Origin: Dokdonella fugitiva
Lineage (GTDB): Bacteria > Pseudomonadota > Gammaproteobacteria > Xanthomonadales > Rhodanobacteraceae
DNA length: 64,000 nucleotides
Assembly (NCBI RefSeq): GCF_004342425.1
Contig: NZ_SLWQ01000006.1
Coordinates: 62,001-126,000 of the forward strand
Direction: 5' to 3'
This document shows, piece by piece, positions 41,030 to 49,726 of this stretch. A model generated the notes under the pieces. That model was given only the letters and a program-made list of their open reading frames with translations. It ran no database searches and was not told where the DNA came from. Numbering within the stretch: position 1 is the stretch's first letter; each line of letters begins with the position of its first letter. The position numbers and the translations under genes were made by a program.

Positions 41030-42277
41030 ATGCTGTACCACCTGCACGAAATCAACCGCACCCTGCTGAACCCGCTGGTCACCTGGTCGGGGGCGGCCGC
41101 GAATGCACTCTCCGCGCCGGACAACTGGCTCGCGCGCATGCCGGGCGTCGATCGCATCGCCGCGGGTTACGAACTGTTCTACCGGCTCGGCAAGGACTAC
41201 GAGAAGCCCGCGTTCGGCATCACGGAGGTGCACGCGCACGGGCGCGAAGCGGCGGTCATCGAGGAGCGCTCGCTCGAGCTGCCGTTCTGCAACCTGCTGC
41301 ACTTCAAGCGCTGCAGCGACGATCCCCAGGCGCTGACGCAGCTGCGCGAGGATCCGGTCGTGCTCGTCGTGGCACCGCTGTCGGGGCATCACGCGACCCT
41401 GCTGCGCGACACGGTACGCACGTTGCTGCGCGACCACGACGTCTACATCACGGACTGGGTCGACGCGCGCATGGTGCCGGTCGACAAGGGTCCGTTCGGC
41501 CTGGACGAGTACATCGCCAACGTGCGCCGCTTCATCGGCCACCTCGGCGCCGAACGCCTGCACGTGATGTCGGTGTGCCAGCCGACCGTGCCCGTGCTCG
41601 CCGCGGTGTCGCTGATGGCCTCGGCCGGGGAAACCACGCCGCGTACGCTGACGATGATGGGCGGACCGATCGATCCGCGCCGTTGCCCGACCCAGGTCAA
41701 CGATCTCGCGACCCACAAGCCGTACGCCTGGTTCGAGACGAACGTCGTGTTCGACGTGCCGCCGAACTACCCGGGCAAGGGCCGCCGCGTCTACCCGGGA
41801 TTCCTGCAGCACGCGGGCTTCGTCGCGATGAATCCGAGCCGCCATTTCCACGCGCATTGGGACTTCTACCAGAACCTCTTGCGCGGCGACCTCGAGGACG
41901 CCGCGGCGCACCGGCGCTTCTACGACGAATACAATGCCGTGCTCGACATGCCGGCCGAGTTCTACCTCGACACGATCCGCATCGTGTTCCAGGAACACCG
42001 GCTGCCGCTCGGCACCTGGCACGTCGACGGCGAGCGCGTCGCGCCCGAAACGATCCACGGCTCGGCCCTGCTCACGATCGAGGGCGAGCTCGACGACATC
42101 TCCGGCCTCGGCCAGACGCGTGCGGCGCACGACCTGTGCACCGGCATCCCGGCGAAGGACCACGCGCATCTGGAGGTCGAAGGCGCGGGCCACTACGGCA
42201 TCTTCAGCGGTCGTCGCTGGCGCGATGTCGTCTATCCGGACGTGCGCGCGTTCATTCGCCGCTACCACGAGGCATGA
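41030..42277 (+). CDS. phaZ: Intracellular poly(3-hydroxybutyrate) depolymerase
   Basis: 415 residues. It begins MLYHLHEINRTLLNPLVTWS, the usual opening of the PhaZ intracellular family. The nucleophile is a cysteine, C183, in 'LHVMSVCQPTVPVLAAVSLM', the known lipase-box replacement of this family. The Asp and His partners fit 'IEGELDDISG' and 'EGAGHYGIFSGRRW'. It degrades native PHB granules to hydroxybutyrate oligomers. This implies PHB storage in the organism; no synthase lies in this window. The start is fixed by the conserved N-terminus. Confidence 0.94.
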   Translation: MLYHLHEINRTLLNPLVTWSGAAANALSAPDNWLARMPGVDRIAAGYELFYRLGKDYEKPAFGITEVHAHGREAAVIEERSLELPFCNLLHFKRCSDDPQALTQLREDPVVLVVAPLSGHHATLLRDTVRTLLRDHDVYITDWVDARMVPVDKGPFGLDEYIANVRRFIGHLGAERLHVMSVCQPTVPVLAAVSLMASAGETTPRTLTMMGGPIDPRRCPTQVNDLATHKPYAWFETNVVFDVPPNYPGKGRRVYPGFLQHAGFVAMNPSRHFHAHWDFYQNLLRGDLEDAAAHRRFYDEYNAVLDMPAEFYLDTIRIVFQEHRLPLGTWHVDGERVAPETIHGSALLTIEGELDDISGLGQTRAAHDLCTGIPAKDHAHLEVEGAGHYGIFSGRRWRDVVYPDVRAFIRRYHEA

Positions 42278-42353
42278 CCCGGGGCTGAGAGGCGCCAATA
42301 CCGGCGTTCTCTTGTGGGACCCGCTGCCTTTGCCGGCCGGCACACCGCCCGTT

Positions 42354-42457
42354 CCGTTCGCGCTGAGCGCAACCCGCGAAGCGGGCGGAGTCGAAGCGCC
42401 CGCCATCGAGGCAACGGCCCTTCGACTCCGGCTGCGGCCTGCGCTCAGGGCGTACGG
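42354..42457. repeat. Dispersed palindromic repeat, GAGTCGAAG / CTTCGACTC type
   Basis: Between phaZ and the DoxX gene (42278-42704, no gene). Left arm GTTCGCGCTGAGCGCA...GGAGTCGAAG, right arm CTTCGACTCCGGCTGCGGCC...GCGCTCAGGGCG, complementary at both ends. A related but more decayed copy is at 54078-54158. A further piece with TTTCGACTCCGCTCGCTGCG at 42596-42640 may be another fragment. Confidence 0.6.
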
Positions 42458-42486
42458 ATGAGCTCCCATCGCACGCGCGGTGCAAC

Positions 42487-42545
42487 CTGTGGGAGCCCAC
42501 GCTGGGGCAACCGCAGCGTCGCGATGCACCGAGGCGCGACGGTCG
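42487..42545. repeat. Partial TGTGGGAGC-type repeat
   Basis: CTGTGGGAGCCCACGCTGGG followed by CAGCGTCGCGATGCACCGAG and GCGCGAC, the same family as the copy at 14664-14750. Only one half is well kept. Confidence 0.5.
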
Positions 42546-42704
42546 GCAGGCCCGCACGGCCGGAGTCGACGGGCCGCGCGACCCTGACGCAAGCGTTTCG
42601 ACTCCGCTCGCTGCGCGAGCTGCGCCCGATGCGAACGGTCGTGCGACCGGCCTCGCGATCCGGGCCCGCCGCGAACGGCGCGGGGACCGCCCGCGCCACC
42701 GCGC

Positions 42705-43118
42705 TCAGCGTCTCGTCAGCGAATAGCGCCCTGCACCCGTTATCGCGAGCAGCAGCAAGCCGCCCATGATCGCCATGTTCTTGAGGAAGTGGACCTGGTT
42801 GAGCGACCGCTCAGCCGCTTCCATGGTCCAGAACGGATGGCCGATGAGCGCCGTGCCTGCGACGAACACCATGAGCAAGAGCGCAAGCAGGCGCACCTGG
42901 AAGCCGAACAGCACCGCGGCGCCGACGGCGAATTCCATGATCGTCGCGATCGTCGCCGACACCGCCGGCATCGGTGCGTGCACGTATTCCATGTAATGCA
43001 CGGTGCCGTCGAAGTCGATCAGTTTGCCGAAGCCGGAAATGATGAACAGCGACATCAGCAGGATGCGCGCGATCAACAGCAGCGCATCGCGGTATCGTTC
43101 GATCAGTCGGTCGATCAT
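42705..43118 (-). CDS. DoxX family membrane protein
   Basis: 137 residues with four membrane helices. The first is '[20 protein letters not shown]' followed by GKLIDF, the DoxX signature, then '[20 protein letters not shown]' and '[20 protein letters not shown]'. DoxX proteins are poorly understood; some take part in redox or thiosulfate handling. The start at 43118 was chosen because the helix set begins there; upstream in-frame codons overlap the opposite gene. Divergent from the cyclophilin gene (126-base shared promoter gap). Confidence 0.85.
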   Translation of the reverse strand: MIDRLIERYRDALLLIARILLMSLFIISGFGKLIDFDGTVHYMEYVHAPMPAVSATIATIMEFAVGAAVLFGFQVRLLALLLMVFVAGTALIGHPFWTMEAAERSLNQVHFLKNMAIMGGLLLLAITGAGRYSLTRR

Positions 43119-43244
43119 GACACCCCTCCTCGCATGGAACCGCGGCCTCATGATACGGCAGCCACCGCCGCGTGGAAGCGGACCGGGGTTACGGACCCGC
43201 GCGAGCCGCTTCGCGTAGACTGGCCGTTCCCGCAGGAGCCGCCC

Positions 43245-44174
43245 ATGCCGATTGCCGTCCGTCGCCTCGCCCTCGCCCTCATGCTTGCGCCCGCCTGCCC
43301 GCTCGCCCTCGCCCAGGCCACGATGCCGGCGCGGACGATGCAGCAGGTGCTCGAGGCATCGAAGCCCGGCGACTGGCGCGCGCTCGATCCACGCAACACG
43401 CTGTATCTCGACCTTGCCGCGGGCCGCGTCGTCATCGAGCTTGCCGAAGCCTATGCGCCACTGCATGCGGCCAATCTGCGCACGTTCGCGCGCGAGCACT
43501 ACTTCGACGGGCTCGCGATCCTGCGCGTGCAGGACAACTTCGTCACGCAATGGGGCGACCCCGACGCGGGCGAGAAGGACAAGGCGCGTGACTTCGGCAA
43601 GGCTTCGCGCACGCTCGCGCCGGAGTTCGAACGAGGCATCACGAAGGACCTCGCGTTCACGCGCCTGCCCGACGGCGATGTCTACGCGCCCGAAGTCGGC
43701 TTCAGCGACGGCATGCCGGTCGCACGCGACCCGAAGGCCGGCAAGACCTGGCTCGCGCATTGTTACGGGATGGTCGGTGCCGGCCGCGACAATGGCGCCG
43801 ACACCGGCAGCGGTGCCGAACTCTACGTCGTGATCGGCCAGGAACCGCGCCAGCTCGATCGCAACATCGCCCTCGTCGGCCGCGTGGTGCAGGGCATGGA
43901 ACTGCTCGCGAGCCTGCCGCGTGGCACGGGCCCGCTCGGCTTCTACGAGGACGCCGGGCAACGCCTGCCGATCACGTCGGTACGCCTCGCCGCCGAGGTG
44001 CCCGAAGCCGAACGCACGCCGCTCGAGGTGTTGCGCACCGACACGCCGACGTTCGCCGCGCTGGTCGAATCACGGCGGAACCGCCGCGACGACTGGTACA
44101 AGGTGCCGGCGGGAAAGATCGGGCTGTGCAACGTGCCGCTGCCGGTGCGCAAGCCGCCGGTGCCGGCGCATTGA
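43245..44174 (+). CDS. Periplasmic cyclophilin-type peptidyl-prolyl isomerase
   Basis: 309 residues with a signal peptide ([20 protein letters not shown], cut near ALAQA). The cyclophilin core spans about residues 45-245: '[20 protein letters not shown]', '[20 protein letters not shown]' (active-site F/Q region), '[20 protein letters not shown]'. It has inserted loops and a C-terminal 60-residue tail not seen in short PpiA. GCAGGAG lies 6 bases before the ATG. Confidence 0.9.
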   Translation: MPIAVRRLALALMLAPACPLALAQATMPARTMQQVLEASKPGDWRALDPRNTLYLDLAAGRVVIELAEAYAPLHAANLRTFAREHYFDGLAILRVQDNFVTQWGDPDAGEKDKARDFGKASRTLAPEFERGITKDLAFTRLPDGDVYAPEVGFSDGMPVARDPKAGKTWLAHCYGMVGAGRDNGADTGSGAELYVVIGQEPRQLDRNIALVGRVVQGMELLASLPRGTGPLGFYEDAGQRLPITSVRLAAEVPEAERTPLEVLRTDTPTFAALVESRRNRRDDWYKVPAGKIGLCNVPLPVRKPPVPAH

Positions 44175-44201
44175 GGCACCTGCCACGGGGCTTGCCGACG
44201 A

Positions 44202-45077
44202 TCAGAGCTGCGTCGCGGCGAACGTGTCGCAGCTCTTGAGGTTGCCCGACGAGAAGCCGGTGCGGAACCAGCGCACGCGTTCGGCCGAGCTGCCGTGCGT
44301 GAACGAATCCGGCACGACGTAGCCGCGCGCCTGCCGCTGCAGGGTGTCGTCGCCGATCTGGTTGGCGGCATTGAGCGCGGCTTCGACGTCACCCTGCTCG
44401 AGCCAGTCGAGCTTCTGCTGCGCATGGTTCGCCCATACGCCGGCGAAGCAGTCCGCCTGCAATTCCTGGCGCACGGACAGCCCGTCGGCACCCTGCATCG
44501 GTTCGCCTCCGCGCGCCGCGCGCTCGACCTGGTCCATGACGCCGATGAGGTTCTGGATGTGGTGGCCTACTTCGTGCGCGATCACGTAGGCTCGCGCGAA
44601 GTCGCCTGCGGCGTGGAAACGCTGCTGCATTTCCTGGAAGAAATCGAGGTCGAGATAGACCTGGCGGTCGCCCGGGCAGTAGAACGGGCCCATCGCCGCC
44701 GACGCCGCGCCGCACGCGGACTGCACCGCGCCGTGGAACAACACGAGGCGCGGCGCCGGGTACTGCTTGCCGCTCGCGCGGAACATGTCGCCCCAGACGT
44801 CCTCGGTGCTGCCGAGCACGGCGCGCACGAAATCGGTCTGCTGGTCGTTGCCTGCGGGCGCGACCTGCTGCTGCGCGCTGCCGCCGCCGTCGTCGATGCC
44901 GCCGCCGATCAGTTGCAGGATCTCCAGCGGGTTCTTGTGGAAGATCAGGCTCACGATGACGACGAGGATGATGCCGCCGAGGCCGAGTCCGCGACCGCCG
45001 CCGAAGCCGCCACCACCGCCTCCGCCGCCGGCGTCCTCGACCACGTTGTCGCTGCGCCGCGACTTCTGCCAGAGCAT
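44202..45077 (-). CDS. Neutral zinc metallopeptidase, YpfJ/KPN_02809 family
   Basis: 291 residues. It begins [20 protein letters not shown]; a glycine-rich stretch precedes one membrane helix ('[18 protein letters not shown]'). The zinc motif HEVGHH is in '[20 protein letters not shown]', followed by '[14 protein letters not shown]' with the third ligand region. It would face the periplasm. Substrate unknown. It converges on the cyclophilin gene 27 bases away. Confidence 0.9.
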   Translation of the reverse strand: MLWQKSRRSDNVVEDAGGGGGGGGFGGGRGLGLGGIILVVIVSLIFHKNPLEILQLIGGGIDDGGGSAQQQVAPAGNDQQTDFVRAVLGSTEDVWGDMFRASGKQYPAPRLVLFHGAVQSACGAASAAMGPFYCPGDRQVYLDLDFFQEMQQRFHAAGDFARAYVIAHEVGHHIQNLIGVMDQVERAARGGEPMQGADGLSVRQELQADCFAGVWANHAQQKLDWLEQGDVEAALNAANQIGDDTLQRQARGYVVPDSFTHGSSAERVRWFRTGFSSGNLKSCDTFAATQL

Positions 45078-45221
45078 GAGCGTCTCCCTTCTCGCGCCGG
45101 AACGGCCACCGGCGCCGACACTACTCTGCCGCCGCCGAACGCCGCAAGCGGCGGTCGGCGTCCCTGCCGAGCCCGCGTTCAGCCTCGTTCATGCCGGCGC
45201 CTGCGGCCGCACCGCGGTCGC

Positions 45222-45956
45222 TCATCCCTCCCCGAGCAGGGCGATGGCGTTGCAGGCGTAGGCCATCAGCGCGGGATCGATGCCCGTGCGTTCCTGCATC
45301 GCTCGCGGCTCGGCGCGGTACAGCGTGCCGAGCGATCGCTCGATCCCCGGGTCGCCGCCAGTGAATTCGCGCACGAGCCCGCGCCAGCGTCGCGCCAGCG
45401 CGCGCACCTCCGCGCTCGCCGGATCCTTGCCGAGCGCGAGCGCTGCCTGCATGCCGGCGATGACCTCCGGCCAGGCGCGTTCGACCTCGCGGATGCGCTC
45501 GGTGCCGAGCGCATCGCCGCGTGCCTTGATCGCCTGCAGTTGTTCCTTGCTGAAATGCTTTTCCATGATCGTCGTTGCCTCGATGCCGTTGAGCAGGGTT
45601 TCCGCATCGATCGTGGCGCCGGTGGCGAGCTGGTGCGCGACGCGCTCCAGCCGGCCGAGCAATTCCTGCTGGCGCACGACCGCTTGCCGCAACCGGTCGA
45701 TCTGCCGTGCCAGCGCGTTGGCGAGCGACGGCGCGTCGGCGTCGATGCACGCGCGGATGTCCGCCAGGGTGAAGCCGAGCGCCTTCAGCGACACGATGTG
45801 CTGCAGGCGCAGGAGTTCCGCTTCGCCGTAGAGGCGGTAGCCGGCGTCGCTGCGTGCGGCCGGCCGCAACAGGCCGGCCGCTTCGTAGTGGTGCAGCGCG
45901 CGCACGGTGAGACCGGTGCGGCGGGCGATCTGGCTGACGGTGTAGCGCGTGGACAT
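45222..45956 (-). CDS. MerR family transcriptional regulator with TipAS-type effector domain
   Basis: 244 residues. The N-terminal winged helix-turn-helix has 'YTVSQIARRTGLTVRALHHY' and 'YRLYGEAELLRLQHIVSLKA', then the dimer coiled coil to about residue 115, then a C-terminal helical TipAS-like domain ('MEKHFSKEQLQAIKARGDAL'), which in relatives binds thiopeptide or other hydrophobic drugs. Upstream lies a perfect MerR-type promoter (45982-46012) that would be twisted into line by this regulator, so it is probably self-activated. A DoxX-type gene lies divergent. Confidence 0.92.
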   Translation of the reverse strand: MSTRYTVSQIARRTGLTVRALHHYEAAGLLRPAARSDAGYRLYGEAELLRLQHIVSLKALGFTLADIRACIDADAPSLANALARQIDRLRQAVVRQQELLGRLERVAHQLATGATIDAETLLNGIEATTIMEKHFSKEQLQAIKARGDALGTERIREVERAWPEVIAGMQAALALGKDPASAEVRALARRWRGLVREFTGGDPGIERSLGTLYRAEPRAMQERTGIDPALMAYACNAIALLGEG

Positions 45957-45981
45957 CGTTCCTTCCGGTTGCGGCAGGCCG

Positions 45982-46012
45982 ATCGTGCGGCCTCACGTTG
46001 CGTGAGGGTCAA
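45982..46012 (-). promoter_or_regulatory. MerR-type operator/promoter with 19-base spacer
   Basis: On the minus strand: TTGACC, then exactly 19 bases, then CACGAT. Inside the spacer is a 17-base dyad CCTCACG-CAA-CGTGAGG. The over-long spacer with a dyad is the hallmark of MerR-activated promoters. It drives the MerR/TipA gene, whose ATG is about 20 bases past the expected start. The GC-rich dyad resembles those of TipA-like regulators. Confidence 0.85.
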
Positions 46013-46118
46013 GCCCGGGGCGTCTCCGAGCATGCCACGCTGAAAGCGGATGCGCCGCGGCCCGGTCATTCACGCCGTCCACGCACACCGATCCGCATCC
46101 TTGTCGAGGGAGACACCG

Positions 46119-46808
46119 ATGAACGCTGTCCTTGCCCGCTGCGCGGGCAGCTGGAACCTCTTGGTCGCGCGCCTCGACGGCGCCGGCGAGACCCTGCCGC
46201 CCTTCGTGCTGCGCCTGATCATGGGGTGGGAGTTCTGGGAGTCGGGCCTCGAGAAGCTGCACGGCGAGAACTGGTTCGCCGACATCCAGCAGCGCTTCCC
46301 GTTTCCGTTCGACCAGTTGCCGGCCGGTTTCAGCTGGACCTTGTCGACGTGGACGGAAGTCGCCGGCGCCTTGCTGCTCTGGCTCGGCCTCGGCACGCGC
46401 GTCGCCGCATTCGCGCTGCTGTTCGTCACCTTCGTCGCGACCGCGGCCGTGCACTGGCCCGACATGTGGTCGATGTGGAGCGACCTCGCCAAGGGATATG
46501 CGATCAAGGACATGGGGCACGGCAACTTCAAGCTGCCGTTGCTGTTCGCGGTGATGCTGCTGCCACTGATCTTCCGCGGCGCGGGCAAGTTCAGTCTCGA
46601 CCACCTCGCGTCGCGCCTGCTCGGCGCGAAGAGCCCGCCCGCGGCGATCGACGACCCGCTCGCCTGGTCGTTCGCCTCGGCCGTGCTCGGCGTGCCGTTC
46701 CTCATGCTGCTGCCGAAGTTCGGCATCGCTCTGCTCGTGCTCGCGCTGCTGCTCGCGCTCGCGGCGCGTCGCAGCGGCGCGCCGACGCGCGCCCTGCGCG
46801 CCTCCTGA
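46119..46808 (+). CDS. DoxX family membrane protein (HvfX-like)
   Basis: 229 residues. DoxX core with '[20 protein letters not shown]' as first helix and G-x-x-K-L signature, then '[20 protein letters not shown]', and C-terminal helices '[20 protein letters not shown]'. The insertion with '[20 protein letters not shown]' is typical of the larger HvfX-type. GAGGGAGA lies 6 bases before the ATG. Divergent from the MerR regulator, so it may be a target, though the operator faces the regulator gene. Confidence 0.85.
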   Translation: MNAVLARCAGSWNLLVARLDGAGETLPPFVLRLIMGWEFWESGLEKLHGENWFADIQQRFPFPFDQLPAGFSWTLSTWTEVAGALLLWLGLGTRVAAFALLFVTFVATAAVHWPDMWSMWSDLAKGYAIKDMGHGNFKLPLLFAVMLLPLIFRGAGKFSLDHLASRLLGAKSPPAAIDDPLAWSFASAVLGVPFLMLLPKFGIALLVLALLLALAARRSGAPTRALRAS

Positions 46809-46866
46809 ACCCGGCCGCTCGACCGCCGCGGCGGCAAGCGCTGCCGCGGCTTGCTATGCTCAGGTG

Positions 46867-47517
46867 ATGGCCAGCAGTTCCCCGTCCGCCACGCGCATGG
46901 CACAGCGCTTCCGTGGCTTCCTTCCCGTGATCGTCGACGTCGAGACCGGCGGCTTCGACAGCGAGCGCCATGCGCTGCTCGAGATCGCGGTCTCGACGAT
47001 CCGCATGGACGAGTCCGGCTTCGTCCACGCCGACCCGGTCGTGTCGACCCACGTCGAGCCATTCACCGGCTCGCTGCTCGACCCGCGCTCGCTCGAGGTC
47101 ACCGGCATCGACCCGACGCATCCGTTACGGGGCGCGTTGCCCGAGAAGGAAGCGCTCGACCTCGTGTTCCGGCCGGTTCGCGTGGCGATGCGCGAGAGCG
47201 ATTGCCAGCGCGCGATCCTCGTCGGGCACAACGCCGCGTTCGACCTCGCGTTCCTCAACGCGGCGATCCGGCGCACCGAACACAAGCGCAGCCCGTTCCA
47301 TCCCTTCAGCTGCTTCGACACCGTGTCGCTCGCCGGCCTCGCCTACGGGCAGACCGTGCTGAGCCGCGCGGTCGAGGCCTCGGGGCGCGCCTGGGACCCG
47401 CGCGAGGCGCATTCGGCGGTGTACGACACCGAGCGCACGGCGCAACTGTTCTGCGACATCGTCAATCGCTGGCGGAAGCTGGAAGAATCCGCACGCGCGA
47501 TGCCTGCCTTCGCCTGA
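46867..47517 (+). CDS. rnt: Ribonuclease T
   Basis: 216 residues, DEDD exonuclease family. Motif 1 is '[20 protein letters not shown]' (D and E metal ligands), motif 2 '[20 protein letters not shown]', motif 3 '[18 protein letters not shown]' with His and Asp. RNase T trims the CCA end of tRNAs and the 3' ends of stable RNAs. The ATG at 46867 follows a GTG one codon earlier; either could start. It fits with tRNA processing but has no tRNA neighbour here. Confidence 0.94.
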   Translation: MASSSPSATRMAQRFRGFLPVIVDVETGGFDSERHALLEIAVSTIRMDESGFVHADPVVSTHVEPFTGSLLDPRSLEVTGIDPTHPLRGALPEKEALDLVFRPVRVAMRESDCQRAILVGHNAAFDLAFLNAAIRRTEHKRSPFHPFSCFDTVSLAGLAYGQTVLSRAVEASGRAWDPREAHSAVYDTERTAQLFCDIVNRWRKLEESARAMPAFA

Positions 47518-47544
47518 TCGTTTCCATTCCTCCCGGAGCCTGCC

Positions 47545-48009
47545 ATGCCTGTTTCGCCCATCCGTCGCCGCATCGTCCTCCTCGCCGCGGGCGCCGTGCT
47601 CGCCATCCTGTTCGCGGCAGGCGCCAAGGGCGCCGCGACGGCGACGACCGCCGCGAAGGACGCGGCGACGAAGGAAGCCGCGCCGGCGGTCCTCAAGTTC
47701 GGCAAGGACGGCGCGCGCGCCGCCGCCAAGGGAAAGTTCAAGGCCCCCAAGGATGTCGTGCGCAACTACGCGATCGACCTCGAGGCGGGCGCCAGCTACG
47801 ACGTGGCGGTCGACGACGGCAAGAGCCGAGTGACCTACTTCAACGTCTTCGCGCCGGGCGCGCCGCAGCGCGAAGGCGAAGGCCGGACCCGCATGACGCT
47901 CAAGCCGGGCGCGGACGGCACGTACGTCATCCATGTGTTCATGACGCAGGGCGCGGTGGACAAGGGGGCATCGTCGTCGTATGAACTGACGGTCACGAAG
48001 AAGCCCTGA
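47545..48009 (+). CDS. Exported alanine/lysine-rich protein of unknown function
   Basis: 154 residues, basic N-terminus and membrane segment (MPVSPIRRRIVLLAAGAVLA) that is probably a signal peptide. The next 40 residues are Ala/Lys/Thr-rich low complexity. The C-terminal 90 residues are beta-rich ('YAIDLEAGASYDVAVDDGKS', 'GTYVIHVFMTQGAVDKGASS'), similar in character to PPC-type bacterial domains. It starts 27 bases after rnt. Confidence 0.65.
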   Translation: MPVSPIRRRIVLLAAGAVLAILFAAGAKGAATATTAAKDAATKEAAPAVLKFGKDGARAAAKGKFKAPKDVVRNYAIDLEAGASYDVAVDDGKSRVTYFNVFAPGAPQREGEGRTRMTLKPGADGTYVIHVFMTQGAVDKGASSSYELTVTKKP

Positions 48010-48085
48010 CGCGTGCCCCGGGCGACCGCCGCCGTGCGCGCGGTCGCTTGATACCGGGGCAGCAAGGGCGCATGTTCAGCACGCC

Positions 48086-48370
48086 ATGCCGATCCACGAA
48101 TACGTCCCGCTCGAACCGCCAGGCTGCGCGCTCTGCTGCTACGGCTTCGAGCGCCTCGAGCGGCTGTCCGATGCTCCGCTGACGCACTGCACCGCATGCG
48201 GCACGCCGGTGCGCCGCGTGCTCGGCGCGCCGGCCGTCGCCGTCGGTGGCGCCCACCTGCTGCGCGAGGGCCATCTCGCGAAGCACGGTTTCACGCAGTA
48301 CCGCAAGGTCGGCAAGGGGCGCTACGAAAAGACCACGGGCGAGGGCCCCGAGACGATCGGCAGCGACTGA
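48086..48370 (+). CDS. Small zinc-ribbon protein (FmdB-like)
   Basis: 94 residues. It begins MPIHEYVPLEPPGCALCCYG, and the four-cysteine ribbon (C-x-x-C ... C-x-x-C in 'THCTACGTPVRRVLGAPAVA') matches the FmdB-type regulatory ribbon. The C-terminal part is basic and unstructured. Function of the family is not established. It precedes the pst operon by about 200 bases. Confidence 0.8.
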   Translation: MPIHEYVPLEPPGCALCCYGFERLERLSDAPLTHCTACGTPVRRVLGAPAVAVGGAHLLREGHLAKHGFTQYRKVGKGRYEKTTGEGPETIGSD

Positions 48371-48476
48371 CCCGCGAATGGGTCATCTCCGATCCATCGA
48401 CATCGATGGCGCAAGTCGCTGTACGGCAACGACATTCGCATCCGTCGGCCCGTTGCCGGTGGTGCCTGAAACCTTT

Positions 48477-48494
48477 CCGTCACAAAACCCTCAT
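48477..48494 (+). promoter_or_regulatory. Pho box upstream of pstS
   Basis: CCGTCACAAAACCCTCAT agrees with 14 of 18 positions of the PhoB consensus (two CTGTCAT-like direct repeats with an AT-rich centre). It is 78 bases before the pstS start, the right place for PhoB-dependent activation under phosphate limitation. Confidence 0.72.
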
Positions 48495-48571
48495 CGTTCT
48501 GCAACTGTGCGGGCCTACAAAGCGCGGCGTCGGCACAAAGCCGGTCCGCCTTTCCATGTGAGGAGTCCCGC

Positions 48572-49594
48572 GTGTTCAACTCGATCAAGTCCCGCTTCGT
48601 CGCCGCCGGTCTCGCCAGCGTGATCGGCGCCGCGTCCGCGCACGCCGCCGACATCACCGGCGCCGGCGCGACCTTCATCTATCCGATCCTGTCGAAGTGG
48701 TCGGACAGCTACAACAATGCGACCGGCAACAGGATCAACTACCAGTCGATCGGTTCCGGCGGCGGCATCGCGCAGGTCAAGGCCGGGACGGTCGTGTTCG
48801 GTTCGTCGGACAAGCCGCTCGACCCGAAGGAACTCGACGACGCCGGCCTCGCGCAGTTCCCTTCGGTGATCGGCGGCGTCGTGCCGGTGGTCAACATCGA
48901 AGGCATCGACGCGGGCAAGGTCCGCTTCACCGGTCCGCTGCTCGCCGACATCTTCCAGGGCAAGGTCACCCGATGGAACGATCCGGCGATCGCGCAGATC
49001 AATCCGGACGCCCGGCTGCCCGACGGCGCGATCACGGTCGTGCATCGCTCGGACGGTTCGGGCACGACGTTCAACTTCGTCAACTACCTGTCGAAGGTGT
49101 CGCCGGAGTGGAAGTCGAAGGTCGGTGAAGGCACGGCCGTATCGTGGCCGGTCGGCGTCGGCGGCAAGGGCAACGAAGGCGTCGCCGCGTACGTCAAGCA
49201 GATCAAGGGCTCGATCGGCTACGTCGAACTCGCCTACGCGCTGCAGAACAGGATGACGTACGCCGCGGTGCAGAACGCCGCGGGCCAGTTCGTGCAACCG
49301 AGCCTGACCAGTTTCCAGGCCGCCGCCGCGGGCGCCGACTGGAAGAATGCGAAGGACTTCTTCCTCGTCATCACCAACGCGCCGGGCGAGAACGCCTGGC
49401 CGATCGCCGCGACCAACTTCATCCTCGTCTACAAGCAGCCCAAGGACGGTGCCGGCACCAAGGCCGCACTCGACTTCTTCAAGTGGGCCTACGAGAACGG
49501 CGGCAAGCAGGCCGAGGAACTCGACTACGTGCCGCTGCCGAAGGGCCTGGTCGAGCAGGTCGAAGCCTACTGGCAGGCGCAGATCAAGCTCTGA
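48572..49594 (+). CDS. pstS: Phosphate ABC transporter, periplasmic substrate-binding protein
   Basis: 340 residues with a signal peptide (FNSIKSRFVAAGLASVIGAA, cut after AHA). The phosphate pocket motifs are 'DITGAGATFIYPILSKWSDS', 'GSGGGIAQVKAGTVVFGSSD' and 'VVHRSDGSGTTFNFVNYLSK'. It starts with GTG at 48572, preceded by AGGAG. It binds orthophosphate and hands it to PstCA. A Pho box lies upstream, and the rest of the transporter follows. Confidence 0.96.
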   Translation: MFNSIKSRFVAAGLASVIGAASAHAADITGAGATFIYPILSKWSDSYNNATGNRINYQSIGSGGGIAQVKAGTVVFGSSDKPLDPKELDDAGLAQFPSVIGGVVPVVNIEGIDAGKVRFTGPLLADIFQGKVTRWNDPAIAQINPDARLPDGAITVVHRSDGSGTTFNFVNYLSKVSPEWKSKVGEGTAVSWPVGVGGKGNEGVAAYVKQIKGSIGYVELAYALQNRMTYAAVQNAAGQFVQPSLTSFQAAAAGADWKNAKDFFLVITNAPGENAWPIAATNFILVYKQPKDGAGTKAALDFFKWAYENGGKQAEELDYVPLPKGLVEQVEAYWQAQIKL

Positions 49595-49726
49595 TCCCGT
49601 CGCACCGGACCCTTCCGCGAGGAAGGCGTGGCCGGGGATGGCGTCGCGGTCCACGTCGCCGCGAACGCCATCCCCTTCCCGTGGCCATCGGCAGACCCTC
49701 CTCGACTGCGCGAACGACGACACCCC

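Noticed and set aside
44990..45060. Glycine repeat in the YpfJ-type gene as a microsatellite phase switch
   Set aside because: The run is GCC/ACC-type codons with synonymous variation, not a pure tandem repeat, so slippage is unlikely.
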